From Paenirhizobium naphthalenivorans (lineage in GTDB: Bacteria; Pseudomonadota; Alphaproteobacteria; Rhizobiales; Rhizobiaceae), in assembly GCF_007992095.1 (NCBI RefSeq), contig NZ_BJZP01000026.1, forward strand, positions 1-64,000: DNA of 64,000 nt. The letters run 5' to 3'. The notes beneath the pieces are model-generated. The model was given only the letters and a program-made list of their open reading frames with translations. It ran no database searches and had not been told where the DNA came from. Of this stretch, positions 44,871 through 53,385 are shown in pieces; position 1 is the stretch's first letter, and the number at the start of each line of letters is the position of its first letter. The translations under genes and the position numbers were made by a program.

Positions 44871-45770
44871 ATGAGTGACAAGAGCCGACGGATCGCGTTT
44901 GATCGCTTTTTCGAGCGGTGGCTACCGCAGATGGTCGTGTCACCGATGTTCGCCGCCAGTCTCGTGTTCGTTTATGGCTTCATCGCCTGGACAATCTATA
45001 TTTCATTTACCAAGTCCGGCGTCATGCCGAACTACACGCTGATCGGCCTTGCCCAGTATGAGCGGCTGTGGAGCACACCGCGTTGGTACGTCGCGCTCGA
45101 AAACCTGTTCATCTTCACCAGCATGTTCATCGTCGGCTGCATGCTGATCGGCCTCATCCTTGCCATACTGCTGGATCAGCGGATTCGTGCCGAAGGCGTG
45201 ATCCGCACCATCTATCTCTATCCGATGGCGTTGTCCTTCATTGTCACCGGCACCGCATGGAAATGGATCCTCAACCCTACCCTCGGCATCGAGAAGATCA
45301 TCCAGGGCTGGGGGTTTCCCAACTTCAACTTCGACTGGCTGGTCGACCCGAAGATGGCGATCTACACCGTCGTCATCGCCGGTGTGTGGCAATCCTCGGG
45401 CTATGTCATGGCGCTGTTCCTGGCTGGACTGCGCTCGGTCGACGACGAAATCATCAAGGCTGCAGCGATCGATGGCGCCGGCCCGTTCCGCACCTATTGG
45501 AACATCATCCTGCCGATCGTGCGCCCGGTCTTTTTTTCTTCCTTCGTCATCCTTTCGCATCTGGCGATCAAGAGCTTCGACCTGGTCATGGCGCTCACCG
45601 GCGGCGGCCCCGGCTATGCGACAGACATGCCGGCAACCTTCATGTATTCCTTCGCCTTCCAACGCAGCGAACTTGGCACGGCGGCTGCGAGCGCGGTGAT
45701 GATGCTGGTGACCGTGACGGCGATCTTCATCCCCTATCTCTATTCCGAACTGCGGAGGCCGACGAAATGA
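44871..45770 (+). CDS. gtsB: Sugar ABC transporter permease, MalF/GtsB type (299 aa)
   Basis: One of two inner-membrane subunits of the importer, with six membrane helices (first about residues 20-45) and the cytoplasmic EAA loop that docks the ATPase (DDEIIKAAAIDGAGPFRTYWNIILPIVRP region, residues about 185-215). ATG 44871 follows GGGGAGGAG; the frame opens 27 codons earlier inside the intergenic stretch. Its stop overlaps the next gene's start as ATGA. The 117-base gap after the binding-protein gene is usual for these operons, where the binding protein is made in excess. Confidence 0.93.
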   Translation: MSDKSRRIAFDRFFERWLPQMVVSPMFAASLVFVYGFIAWTIYISFTKSGVMPNYTLIGLAQYERLWSTPRWYVALENLFIFTSMFIVGCMLIGLILAILLDQRIRAEGVIRTIYLYPMALSFIVTGTAWKWILNPTLGIEKIIQGWGFPNFNFDWLVDPKMAIYTVVIAGVWQSSGYVMALFLAGLRSVDDEIIKAAAIDGAGPFRTYWNIILPIVRPVFFSSFVILSHLAIKSFDLVMALTGGGPGYATDMPATFMYSFAFQRSELGTAAASAVMMLVTVTAIFIPYLYSELRRPTK

Positions 45771-46660
45771 GCAGAACCGCCGTCTCCGGCATCGTCCGCC
45801 CCAAAGGTTTGCATAATACGCTGCTGCGGATGCTGCTCTTCGCCATCCTCGGTCTCTTCTGCCTCTATTACCTGATGCCGCTCTTCGTGATGATCGCGAC
45901 TTCTCTGAAGTCGCTTGAGGAGATCCATACGTCGTCTCTGATCAGCCTGCCGAAGGAGATAACCTTCGCCGCCTGGGCAAAGGCATGGAGTTCCGCTTGC
46001 GTCGGCGTTCGCTGCACCGGTCTGCAGCCTTACTTCATGAATTCCATCCTGATGGTCATCCCGGCCGTTACCATCTCCACCCTGCTCGGTGCGCTCAACG
46101 GTTACGCGTTGACCAAATGGAAGTTCCCCGGCGCCGACTTCATCTTCGCGCTGATGCTGTTCGGCTCCTTCATCCCCTTTCAGGTCGTGCTACTACCGAT
46201 GGCGCGCATGCTCGGCTATTTCGGTCTCGCCGGCAGCGTCTACGGCCTGATCCTGGTGCACACGATCTACGGCCTGTCCTTCACCACGCTGTTTTTCCGC
46301 AACTTCTTCGTCGGTGTGTCGGACGGCATCGTCCACGCAGCAAAGATCGACGGCGCTGGCTTCTTCCGCATCTTCTTCACGCTGCTGTTGCCCATGTCGC
46401 TGCCGACCATCGTCGTGACCGTCATCTGGCAATTCACGCAGATCTGGAACGACTTCCTGTTCGGCGTCGCCTTCACGGTCGGCGACAGTAATCCGGTCAC
46501 GGTCGCGCTCAACAATATCGTCGCGTCGAGCACCGGCGTAAAGGAATATAATGTCGACATGGCAGCGGCGATCATCGCTGCCCTGCCAACCCTTCTCGTC
46601 TACATCGTGGCGGGCAAATATTTCGTCCGCGGCTTGGCCGCAGGTGCCGTGAAAGGTTGA
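45767..46660 (+). CDS. gtsC: Sugar ABC transporter permease, MalG/GtsC type (297 aa)
   Basis: Second permease subunit, with six helices and the EAA loop around DGIVHAAKIDGAGFFRIFFTLLLP. The short insertion WSSACVGVRCTGLQPYF with two cysteines is common in the glucose-type permeases of this group. ATG 45767 overlaps the gtsB stop by four bases; a much longer open frame upstream simply reads through gtsB in another frame and is discarded. The ATPase gene begins four bases after its stop region, so translation is coupled throughout. Confidence 0.93.
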   Translation: MSRTAVSGIVRPKGLHNTLLRMLLFAILGLFCLYYLMPLFVMIATSLKSLEEIHTSSLISLPKEITFAAWAKAWSSACVGVRCTGLQPYFMNSILMVIPAVTISTLLGALNGYALTKWKFPGADFIFALMLFGSFIPFQVVLLPMARMLGYFGLAGSVYGLILVHTIYGLSFTTLFFRNFFVGVSDGIVHAAKIDGAGFFRIFFTLLLPMSLPTIVVTVIWQFTQIWNDFLFGVAFTVGDSNPVTVALNNIVASSTGVKEYNVDMAAAIIAALPTLLVYIVAGKYFVRGLAAGAVKG

Positions 46661-46664
46661 GAGA

Positions 46665-47774
46665 ATGGCAAAAGTAGAACTGCGGAACGTCTGGAAGAAA
46701 TTCGGCCCGGTCGAGGTCATCAAGGGTGTGAGCATCGACCTCGAGGATGGCGAATTCGTCGTCCTGGTCGGTCCCTCGGGCTGTGGTAAATCCACCCTGC
46801 TCAACCTGATCGCCGGCTTGGAGACATTGACCAGCGGAGAGATCCGGATCGGCGACAAGCTGGTCAACGACGTACCGCCGAAGGACCGCAACATCGCCAT
46901 GGTGTTCCAGTCCTACGCGCTCTATCCGACAAAAACGGTGCAGGAGAACATCACCTTCGGCATGCAGACCCGCGGAGTCGATCGCGCCGTGCAGGATGAG
47001 GCACTCGCCGACGTCTCCCAACTTTTGCATATCGAGCAATTGCTTGACCGCAAACCGGGACAACTGTCTGGCGGCCAGCGCCAGCGCGTCGCAATGGGGC
47101 GTGCGCTCGTGCGTAATCCGGACGTCTTCCTGTTCGACGAGCCGCTCTCGAACCTCGATGCCAAGCTCCGCATCGAGATGCGGACCGAGGTAAAAAAACT
47201 CCATCTGCGCCTTGGCAAGACCATCGTCTACGTCACCCACGACCAGATCGAGGCAATGACACTCGCCTCGCGCATCGCCGTGATGGACAACGGCCATGTC
47301 CGGCAATTCGGCACGCCGGAGGAAGTCTACGAGAACCCGGTCGACCTTTTCGTCGCTGGCTTCATGGGATCGCCGTCGATGAACATAGTCAAGGGGCGGG
47401 TCGTCAATGAAGGTGGCTATGCGATCGCCGTCTCCGACGAGGAAGGCACGATCCTGTTTCCTCTCAATTCGAACCAGACGGAAAAGGTCACGGGCCGCGA
47501 AGGCGAGGAGATCCATCTTGGACTGCGCCCGGAAGCGATAACCCATGTCGGCGCCCATAGCGTACGGCAATCGGATCTGTTCGCTTTCGAACGCGTGGTC
47601 GACGTGGTCGAACCGACCGGACCGGACACCATGCTGGTCTTCACGCTGGGCGGCATAGAAGCGATTGCACGCGTCAGGCCTGAAGAACGGGTCAAGCCGG
47701 GCGAAATCTTCCGGTTCGAGGTCAACATGGGCAAGGCAAAGCTGTTCGACGGCAAGAGCGGCATGCGGCTCTGA
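46665..47774 (+). CDS. Sugar ABC transporter ATP-binding protein, UgpC/MsmK type (369 aa)
   Basis: Cytoplasmic ATPase of the importer. Walker A GPSGCGKST, signature LSGGQRQRVAMGRALV, Walker B VFLFDEPLSNLDAK and the H-loop VYVTHDQIEAMTLA are all present, followed by a C-terminal OB-fold regulatory part (TOBE-like, about 240-369). ATPases of this group (UgpC, MsmK, MalK, GtsD) can serve several sugar importers. It is the last gene of the operon and converges with a PfkB kinase gene 28 bases away; I see no clear terminator between them. Confidence 0.94.
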   Translation: MAKVELRNVWKKFGPVEVIKGVSIDLEDGEFVVLVGPSGCGKSTLLNLIAGLETLTSGEIRIGDKLVNDVPPKDRNIAMVFQSYALYPTKTVQENITFGMQTRGVDRAVQDEALADVSQLLHIEQLLDRKPGQLSGGQRQRVAMGRALVRNPDVFLFDEPLSNLDAKLRIEMRTEVKKLHLRLGKTIVYVTHDQIEAMTLASRIAVMDNGHVRQFGTPEEVYENPVDLFVAGFMGSPSMNIVKGRVVNEGGYAIAVSDEEGTILFPLNSNQTEKVTGREGEEIHLGLRPEAITHVGAHSVRQSDLFAFERVVDVVEPTGPDTMLVFTLGGIEAIARVRPEERVKPGEIFRFEVNMGKAKLFDGKSGMRL

Positions 47775-47801
47775 TCCTGAAGCCGGGCAGCGCTGTCAGG
47801 A

Positions 47802-48725
47802 TTAGCCCTTGATTGCACCGTAGAGCCGCAGCACATCATCGCGCAGGCAGAGTTCGGTGCCTGCAGTCATCACCGCCGCTGCCCCCGCAGCAAGGCCAAA
47901 GCGGAAAGCCTCGCCAATGTCGTGCCCCTCGGCCAGCGACCAGGTCATTCCCGCGACGAAACTGTCCCCGGCACCGACCGCCGACTGAACGGGAACGTTG
48001 ATCGCGGGCAGCCGATGAACCCGGTCAGCACTGACGAGGATTGCGCCCTCGCCCCCGAGTGTCACGGCGATATATTGAGCAGCTCCGCTGCGGACGATGG
48101 CCTGAGCCACCTCACCCGCATTTTCATGGTCAACCTTTTTCCCGACAAAGCTCTGCAACTCGCCAAGGCTCGGCTTGACCAGGAAGACCTTGGCCTTCAC
48201 AAGCGTAACATGCAGTGCCTCGCCGGACGTGTCGAGTATGAAACGGGCATTATTGCGGGAGGCTATGTCGGCCATCCGGGCATAGATGTCCTCGCCGACG
48301 CCACGCGGCAGGCTGCCACTGGCGACCACATAGTCCGCGTCGCTTGTTTCCAGCAGGTCGAAGACCGGCGCCAGCTCCTCCTCGGTAACCAGCGGTCCTT
48401 CCGGCACGAAGCGATATTCTAGATTGGTCGACAACTCCCGCACGTTATAGGCGACCCGCACCGGATCGTGGATCCCGAATCTATGTTGCCGCACATCAAG
48501 CGGCTTCAGCATGGCTTCAAGCAGTGTCCCGGTGGCCCCGCCCGAGAGATAGAGCAATTCGCAATTGCCCCCCAGTTCGACGATCACGCGCGCCACGTTG
48601 ACACCGCCGCCGCCAGCATGCTGGCGTTGGTTGTGCGTACGGGTCTTGTGCGTGTGACAGACCGTGTCGGCGTCGCTGGAAATATCAATGGCGGGATTGA
48701 GTGCAATGGAGAGAATTTTCGACAT
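47802..48725 (-). CDS. pfkB: PfkB-family sugar kinase, 1-phosphofructokinase/Pfk-2-like (307 aa)
   Basis: Ribokinase-fold kinase of the hexose-phosphate subgroup (Pfk-2, FruK, LacC). It opens ILSIALNPAIDIS, has AGGGGVNVARVIVELGG and the C-terminal catalytic motif SAVGAGDSFVAGM with the base aspartate. It should phosphorylate fructose 6-phosphate, fructose 1-phosphate or tagatose 6-phosphate. Rhizobia normally lack PfkA and use the Entner-Doudoroff route, so a Pfk-2-type enzyme beside a sugar importer is notable. ATG 48725 gives the usual N-terminus; the upstream frame (to 48773) adds 16 unlikely residues. Which substrate it uses cannot be told. Confidence 0.88.
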   Translation of the reverse strand: MSKILSIALNPAIDISSDADTVCHTHKTRTHNQRQHAGGGGVNVARVIVELGGNCELLYLSGGATGTLLEAMLKPLDVRQHRFGIHDPVRVAYNVRELSTNLEYRFVPEGPLVTEEELAPVFDLLETSDADYVVASGSLPRGVGEDIYARMADIASRNNARFILDTSGEALHVTLVKAKVFLVKPSLGELQSFVGKKVDHENAGEVAQAIVRSGAAQYIAVTLGGEGAILVSADRVHRLPAINVPVQSAVGAGDSFVAGMTWSLAEGHDIGEAFRFGLAAGAAAVMTAGTELCLRDDVLRLYGAIKG

Positions 48726-48967
48726 GCCCGAACCTAGCGTTCCTTCATGACAGATCCAAGAAATCGTTTGCACCGCAACCGTTCGACAGACCTATAGCGC
48801 TGATGCTTCACGCACGGCAAGGTCATCGGCTGGCTCTGAAGGAATGTTCAGAAAATCTTGATGCGGCATCCAGTTTAAGTGGTTGTTTTTGGCGCATTGC
48901 GCATTACGTTTGGCGAAAATCGTCGCGGGTGGCTCATCCAGGCTAAGAGAAGAACACAGGAAGAAAC

Positions 48968-49588
48968 ATGTATACCGGTATCGTTCAGGCGGTGGCTCCA
49001 GTCACCAACATCATCCGTCATGAGGGATACACCGAGTTCCACATCGAGTTTCCGGAGCGCCTTGTCGAGGGATTGCAGATCGGCGGCAGTGTTTCTGTGG
49101 AGGGCGTCTGCCTTTCGGCAACCTCGATCAACGGCTCGACCGTAACGTTCGATGCCATGGACGCCACGCTCGAGCGCACCAATCTGTCCGATCTCACCGC
49201 CGGCGACAGCGTCAATATCGAGCGTTCAGCCAAGCCCAATGACGAAAATGGCGGGCACGCGATTGCCGGTCATATCGCGACGACGGCGACGTTGGTCGCT
49301 GCCAAGAGCGAGATGCCTGGCGCTTTCATTCGTTTTTCCGTGCCCGAAGCCTGGGCGAAGTACATATTTCCGCGCGGTTTCCTCGCGGTCAACGGCGCAA
49401 GCCTGACTGTGGCCGAAGCACAAGGCAATGTTTTTCAGATCAACCTCATTCCCGAGACACTTCGGCAGACGACGTTTCCACGTTACGCGCCAGGCGACAA
49501 GCTGAACATCGAGGTCGATCACCAAACCATGGTCATGGTCGATGTCGTGGAACGCACGCTTACCCGCCTCCTCGACAAGCGCCAGTGA
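48968..49588 (+). CDS. ribE: Riboflavin synthase alpha chain, E. coli-like (206 aa)
   Basis: Dismutates two 6,7-dimethyl-8-ribityllumazine to riboflavin. Two tandem lumazine-binding barrels: the first starts MYTGIVQAV and contains GGHAIAGHIATTA; the second contains FLAVNGASLTVAE and LIPETLRQTTF. The wording is closer to the E. coli enzyme (ITNLGDL, DEIGGH, HLIPETL) than to the ribE in rhizobial rib operons, so it may be a second or transferred copy. No FMN riboswitch precedes it, and it stands alone, divergent from pfkB. Ribosome-binding site AGGAAGAAAC is good. Confidence 0.9.
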   Translation: MYTGIVQAVAPVTNIIRHEGYTEFHIEFPERLVEGLQIGGSVSVEGVCLSATSINGSTVTFDAMDATLERTNLSDLTAGDSVNIERSAKPNDENGGHAIAGHIATTATLVAAKSEMPGAFIRFSVPEAWAKYIFPRGFLAVNGASLTVAEAQGNVFQINLIPETLRQTTFPRYAPGDKLNIEVDHQTMVMVDVVERTLTRLLDKRQ

Positions 49589-49677
49589 AGGCGACCGGCC
49601 AGACGGACGAAGACAAAGCGCTGCGGTGGCGCATCCCTTGCTTTTGCCAAAGCGTGTGGCGAAATCGTGCGCGCCGG

Positions 49678-50688
49678 TCAGTTCCGCGAGACGTCGGTGA
49701 TCACTTCGAAATCATAAAGCTCTCCGGCGAGATTCAGTCGCCGGGCCGAGATCAGTATCGGGATGATTTCGCCCTTTGCGTTGCGGATTTCCGCGCGCTC
49801 GCCCGAATAGGCGCCGTCCCGATCCAGCATCGCAAGTCGCCGCTCACGCGCCTCATTGCCGATGGCCAACCCTGAAGAAACCATTTCGTGGCCGCGGATC
49901 TCCTCCCAACGCTTGCCGACAAGATCGAGATAGGCCTTGTTGACGCGGACGTAGCGTGAACTGTTCTTGCCGATGGTCGAAATCGAGAAAGCCGCAGGCG
50001 ACAGATCGAAGAGGGTTTGAATGAGCGAATCCGAGACGCCTTCGCTCTCTCTGGGATCGCCGATCAGCCTGTCCAGCTCGTCCAGTTCAAGCGCCGACGG
50101 CACCTCGTAGTCGACTGACATGGAGGCCTCGTCGCGAACAACCGCCACAAGGCGCCAGAGATCAACCTCCAGAAACAGCGGCTTGGTCTCCTCGGTCACA
50201 TCGTCCAGTCGCGCGGGCACCAAAAGCGCAGCCTTACTCAGCCGATCAGCCTCCTGCGGCGACCCAGCGGATCCGGCAAGTCCCTGGTACGCGTCGACGG
50301 TCATCTTCCGTACGATTTCATAGGCTTCATCAAGCACACTCCGGCGACTGGCCTCCAAAGTCTCGTCCACCAGCACCATTTCGTCACACGTCGGCAACCT
50401 TTCGAGAATGCGCCAGACGCGCGCCTCCTCCGGGCTTTCCCAGCTCCTGGGCGTGCCGTGCGGGGCGAAGCGGATAAGCGCCAGTATGGTGTCGGTGGAA
50501 AACACGTTCGTGTCGGCCGGATAGTCGGCGCCATCAGCACCCACAGAGACCGCCGACAGCCGCGCGGGACACCCGTTGTCATCGAAGAACAGCGAAACTT
50601 CACGGATATCGTCCGGAAATTCCAGCCAGGGATGCTCCCGCGTGAATGTGGCAAGGGCTTGTCTGTCGAGCACGGCAACGGCATACAT
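49678..50688 (-). CDS. PAS-domain protein without an output domain (336 aa)
   Basis: The C-terminal 120 residues form a PAS domain (LIQTLFDLSPAAFSIS, YVRVNKAYLDLVGKRWEEIRG, ERAEIRNAKGEIIPILIS). The N-terminal 210 residues are unrecognised, acidic and soluble, with no helix-turn-helix, kinase, GGDEF or membrane segment. ATG 50688 follows AGGAGAAG. Without an output domain it might act through protein contact or as a sensory partner. It is alone between ribE (convergent) and a long gap before gcdH. Function unknown. Confidence 0.75.
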   Translation of the reverse strand: MYAVAVLDRQALATFTREHPWLEFPDDIREVSLFFDDNGCPARLSAVSVGADGADYPADTNVFSTDTILALIRFAPHGTPRSWESPEEARVWRILERLPTCDEMVLVDETLEASRRSVLDEAYEIVRKMTVDAYQGLAGSAGSPQEADRLSKAALLVPARLDDVTEETKPLFLEVDLWRLVAVVRDEASMSVDYEVPSALELDELDRLIGDPRESEGVSDSLIQTLFDLSPAAFSISTIGKNSSRYVRVNKAYLDLVGKRWEEIRGHEMVSSGLAIGNEARERRLAMLDRDGAYSGERAEIRNAKGEIIPILISARRLNLAGELYDFEVITDVSRN

Positions 50689-51045
50689 GTCTGCTTCTCC
50701 TGGCTTCTCGGCGGACCCAGACTAGAAAACTCACGATCCGGGTGTGCGGTCTCTCAACCAGATCAACGGGGTTTCGTGACCACGCGCGTGACAAAGGGCA
50801 TCCAACGACATAGCTCAAGATGACGGTCCGCTAATACTCTAACAAACCGTGAATCGCTTGTTCACTGCTAATGGCGCAGCGGTTGATGAACAGTTAAATT
50901 TCACCATGGAATGACAAACAACAAGAATCCGGGGATTCCCCGGAAAATCTTGCTCACACTCGCAAACAGGACGCTGCCCGATCGCCCCCCCCCCCGGAGG
51001 GGGCTCCAGCGACGAAGCCGCCCCATCTCCGACAGAACTGCGAGA
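50689..51045. other. Intergenic region with a poly-C tract
   Basis: No gene is supported. It holds the upstream region of the PAS gene and the tail beyond gcdH. Features noticed: a short inverted repeat GTGAA (50849-50853) and TTCAC (50861-50865), and an eleven-C homopolymer (50985-50995) followed by GGAGGGGG, which can fold onto the C tract. The terminator of gcdH borders it on the right. Confidence 0.5.
50985..50995. repeat. Homopolymer of eleven C residues
   Basis: An uninterrupted C11 tract in non-coding DNA, followed by GGAGGGGG, with which part of it could pair. It may vary in length by slippage or reflect sequencing uncertainty. It is about 100 bases past the gcdH stop. Confidence 0.7.
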
Positions 51046-51071
51046 TGAAAAAGGCGGCCCGAAGACCGCCT
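51046..51071 (-). terminator. Rho-independent terminator of gcdH
   Basis: Read on the minus strand, AGGCGG and CCGCCT (51071-51066 and 51057-51052) form a six-base stem with an eight-base loop, ending in TTTTT, 27 bases after the gcdH stop. Confidence 0.75.
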
Positions 51072-51097
51072 CTACAGTGAATTAGATGCAGATAAAC

Positions 51098-52285
51098 TCA
51101 GAAGAACGCCTGGATTCCGGTCTGCGCACGGCCAAGGATCAGCGCATGGACATCATGCGTCCCCTCGTAGGTATTGACCGTCTCCAGGTTCTGCGCATGG
51201 CGCATGACATGGTATTCGATCTGGATACCATTGCCGCCGTGCATGTCGCGGGCCATGCGAGCGATGTCGAGCGCCTTGCCGCAGTTGTTGCGCTTGATGA
51301 TCGAGATCATTTCCGGCGCGAACTGATGCTCATCCATCAGGCGGCCGACCCGCAGCGAGGCGAACAGACCGAGCGTGATTTCCGTCTGCATGTCGGCCAG
51401 CTTCTTCTGGTAGAGCTGCGTGCCGGCGAGCGGCTTGCCGAACTGCTTGCGGTCGAGGCCATACTGGCGAGCGCGATGCCAGCAATCTTCGGCCGCCCCC
51501 ATGACGCCCCAGGAAATGCCGTAGCGGGCGCGGTTGAGGCAGCCGAACGGTCCCTTGAGGCCGGAGACACCGGGCAGAAGAGCATCTTCGCCCACTTCGA
51601 CACCGTCCAAGACGATTTCACCGGTGACAGAAGCGCGCAGCGAGAGCTTGCCGCCGATCTTTGGAGCGGAGAGACCCTTCATACCCTTTTCGAGCACAAA
51701 GCCGCGAATCTCACCGCCATGGGCTTCGGATTTCGCCCAGACGACAAAGACGTCTGCGATCGGCGCATTCGAAATCCACATCTTGGAACCACGCAGGCGG
51801 TAACCGCCCTCGATCTTCTCGGCGCGGGTCTTCATGCCGCCTGGATCGGAGCCGGCATCCGGTTCGGTGAGACCGAAGCAGCCGATCAGATCGCCGGAAA
51901 CGAGACCCGGCAGGTACTTGTCCTTCTGCTCTTCCGAGCCGTAGGCATAGATCGGATAGATGACCAGCGAGGATTGCACGCTCATCATCGAGCGGTAGCC
52001 GGAATCGATACGCTCGACTTCGCGGGCAACAAGGCCGTAGGCAACATAGCCGGCATCTGCCGCGCCGTATTTCTCCGGCAGCGTCACGCCGAGCAGACCG
52101 GCTTGCCCCATCAACTTGAACAGTTCAGGCGCAACCGTCTCGTTGAGATAGGCCTCGCTGACGCGCGGCATAAGCTCGCTTTGGGCAAAAGCCTCGGCAG
52201 AGGCCTGGATCATGCGCTCATCTTCGGTGAGCACCTCCGTCATCAGGAATGGATCACTCCAGGAAAATGGCCGCATTTCGCTCAT
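51098..52285 (-). CDS. gcdH: Glutaryl-CoA dehydrogenase (395 aa)
   Basis: FAD enzyme oxidising and decarboxylating glutaryl-CoA to crotonyl-CoA at the end of lysine (and tryptophan) catabolism. The acyl-CoA dehydrogenase fold is complete, with the catalytic Glu374 in [12 protein letters not shown], and the GCDH-type N-terminus [20 protein letters not shown]-specific stretches include [14 protein letters not shown] and [18 protein letters not shown] 52285 gives the usual length; a longer frame reaches 52348 into the LysR promoter. Divergent from a GcvA-like LysR, the arrangement seen with GcdR in other proteobacteria. A terminator follows. Confidence 0.95.
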   Translation of the reverse strand: MSEMRPFSWSDPFLMTEVLTEDERMIQASAEAFAQSELMPRVSEAYLNETVAPELFKLMGQAGLLGVTLPEKYGAADAGYVAYGLVAREVERIDSGYRSMMSVQSSLVIYPIYAYGSEEQKDKYLPGLVSGDLIGCFGLTEPDAGSDPGGMKTRAEKIEGGYRLRGSKMWISNAPIADVFVVWAKSEAHGGEIRGFVLEKGMKGLSAPKIGGKLSLRASVTGEIVLDGVEVGEDALLPGVSGLKGPFGCLNRARYGISWGVMGAAEDCWHRARQYGLDRKQFGKPLAGTQLYQKKLADMQTEITLGLFASLRVGRLMDEHQFAPEMISIIKRNNCGKALDIARMARDMHGGNGIQIEYHVMRHAQNLETVNTYEGTHDVHALILGRAQTGIQAFF

Positions 52286-52384
52286 AGGTCTGAAATCCTC
52301 TCTAAAGTCGGGTATAGATTGACGAAACAGGGTCGTAACGCAAGACATGTTTACTCATGCGGCCATCAGGTCTATTCATGGCCA

Positions 52385-53308
52385 ATGCTGACCCACCAAC
52401 GCCGTTTCCTACCTTCGACCAGCGCGCTCGCCGCCTTTGATTCCGTCGCCAAGCTGGGTAGTTTTTCCGCCGCAGCCAATGAACTGAACCTCACCCAAGG
52501 GGCGATCAGTCGACAGATATCCCTCCTGGAAGACCAACTCGGGGTCAAGCTGTTTGATCGCAACAACCGCGGCGTGGAGCTCACCGGCATCGGCCGCGAT
52601 TATGCCAAGGGCATTGGCGACGCACTGGCGACGATCCGCACGCTTTCGCTCGAGGCCATGGCCAAGGCGGAGGATACCCATTTGCGCCTGGCGATCCTGC
52701 CAACCTTCGGCACACGCTGGCTGATGCCGCGCATCCCGGATTTCCTGCAGAAGAACCCGTCGATCATCATCGATTTTGCCACGCGCATCGGCCAGTTCGA
52801 CTTTGAAGCCTCGGGGCTCGACGCCGCCATCCATATCGGTGAGCCGAATTGGCCCGGAACCGATTGCCAGTTCCTGATGCAGGAAATGGTCGTTCCCGTT
52901 TGCAGCCCCGCCTTCCTGCACGACCACCCCGTTTCAACCCCCGAAGATATGCTGTCCATGCCGCTCTTCGACATGGCTTCGCGACCGCGGGCATGGGAAC
53001 ACTGGTTCGCAAGTCTGGGAATAGCCAACGGCCGTGGTGGTGGCATGCGGTTCGAACAATTCTCCAATGTCGTGCAGGCCTGCCTTGCCGGCCTCGGCAT
53101 CGCGCTGGTACCGACATTTCTCATCGAGCCGGAACTCGCGAGCGGCCAGTTGGTCCGTGCATGGAAACACGAGGTGAAGAGCGCCAGCGCCTATTACCTC
53201 GTGCGACCGCTGTCGAAGATGGCCTACCTCCCGGCAACGGCCTTCTCGAACTGGCTTCTGGCACAGGTGCGGGAATTCAACACCTCCCAAGATCGCAGCG
53301 CCGACTGA
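52385..53308 (+). CDS. LysR-family regulator of gcdH, GcvA-like (307 aa)
   Basis: Winged-helix LysR regulator (HTH core LAAFDSVAKLGSFSAAANELNLTQGAISRQI, residues about 12-42) with the GcvA-like effector domain (LAILPTFGTRWLMPRIPDF, DAAIHIGEPNWPG). It is a paralogue of the regulator at 31301-32218: the same RRFLPS start and the same domain wording. ATG 52385 is 99 bases from the divergent gcdH start; the enormous upstream frame is only the antisense of gcdH. Probably the GcdR-type activator responding to glutarate or glutaryl-CoA. Confidence 0.9.
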   Translation: MLTHQRRFLPSTSALAAFDSVAKLGSFSAAANELNLTQGAISRQISLLEDQLGVKLFDRNNRGVELTGIGRDYAKGIGDALATIRTLSLEAMAKAEDTHLRLAILPTFGTRWLMPRIPDFLQKNPSIIIDFATRIGQFDFEASGLDAAIHIGEPNWPGTDCQFLMQEMVVPVCSPAFLHDHPVSTPEDMLSMPLFDMASRPRAWEHWFASLGIANGRGGGMRFEQFSNVVQACLAGLGIALVPTFLIEPELASGQLVRAWKHEVKSASAYYLVRPLSKMAYLPATAFSNWLLAQVREFNTSQDRSAD

Positions 53309-53385
53309 CCTGGCCGCCAGCCAGTGCTTCTGCACGGGGGGAGTTTCCGCTTGCCAAAGTCATCTGATGATTTTATCTATTCGTC

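Noticed and set aside
45068..45766. 530-residue frame that would fuse the two permeases
   Set aside because: The first part is gtsB read in another frame; the permease starts at 45767 with an ATGA overlap.
48726..48967. Possible FMN riboswitch before ribE
   Set aside because: None of the conserved RFN-element blocks is present in the 242-base gap.
51086..52384. 740-residue plus-strand frame spanning gcdH and the LysR gene
   Set aside because: Its first 430 residues are the antisense of gcdH. Only the part from ATG 52385 is a real gene.
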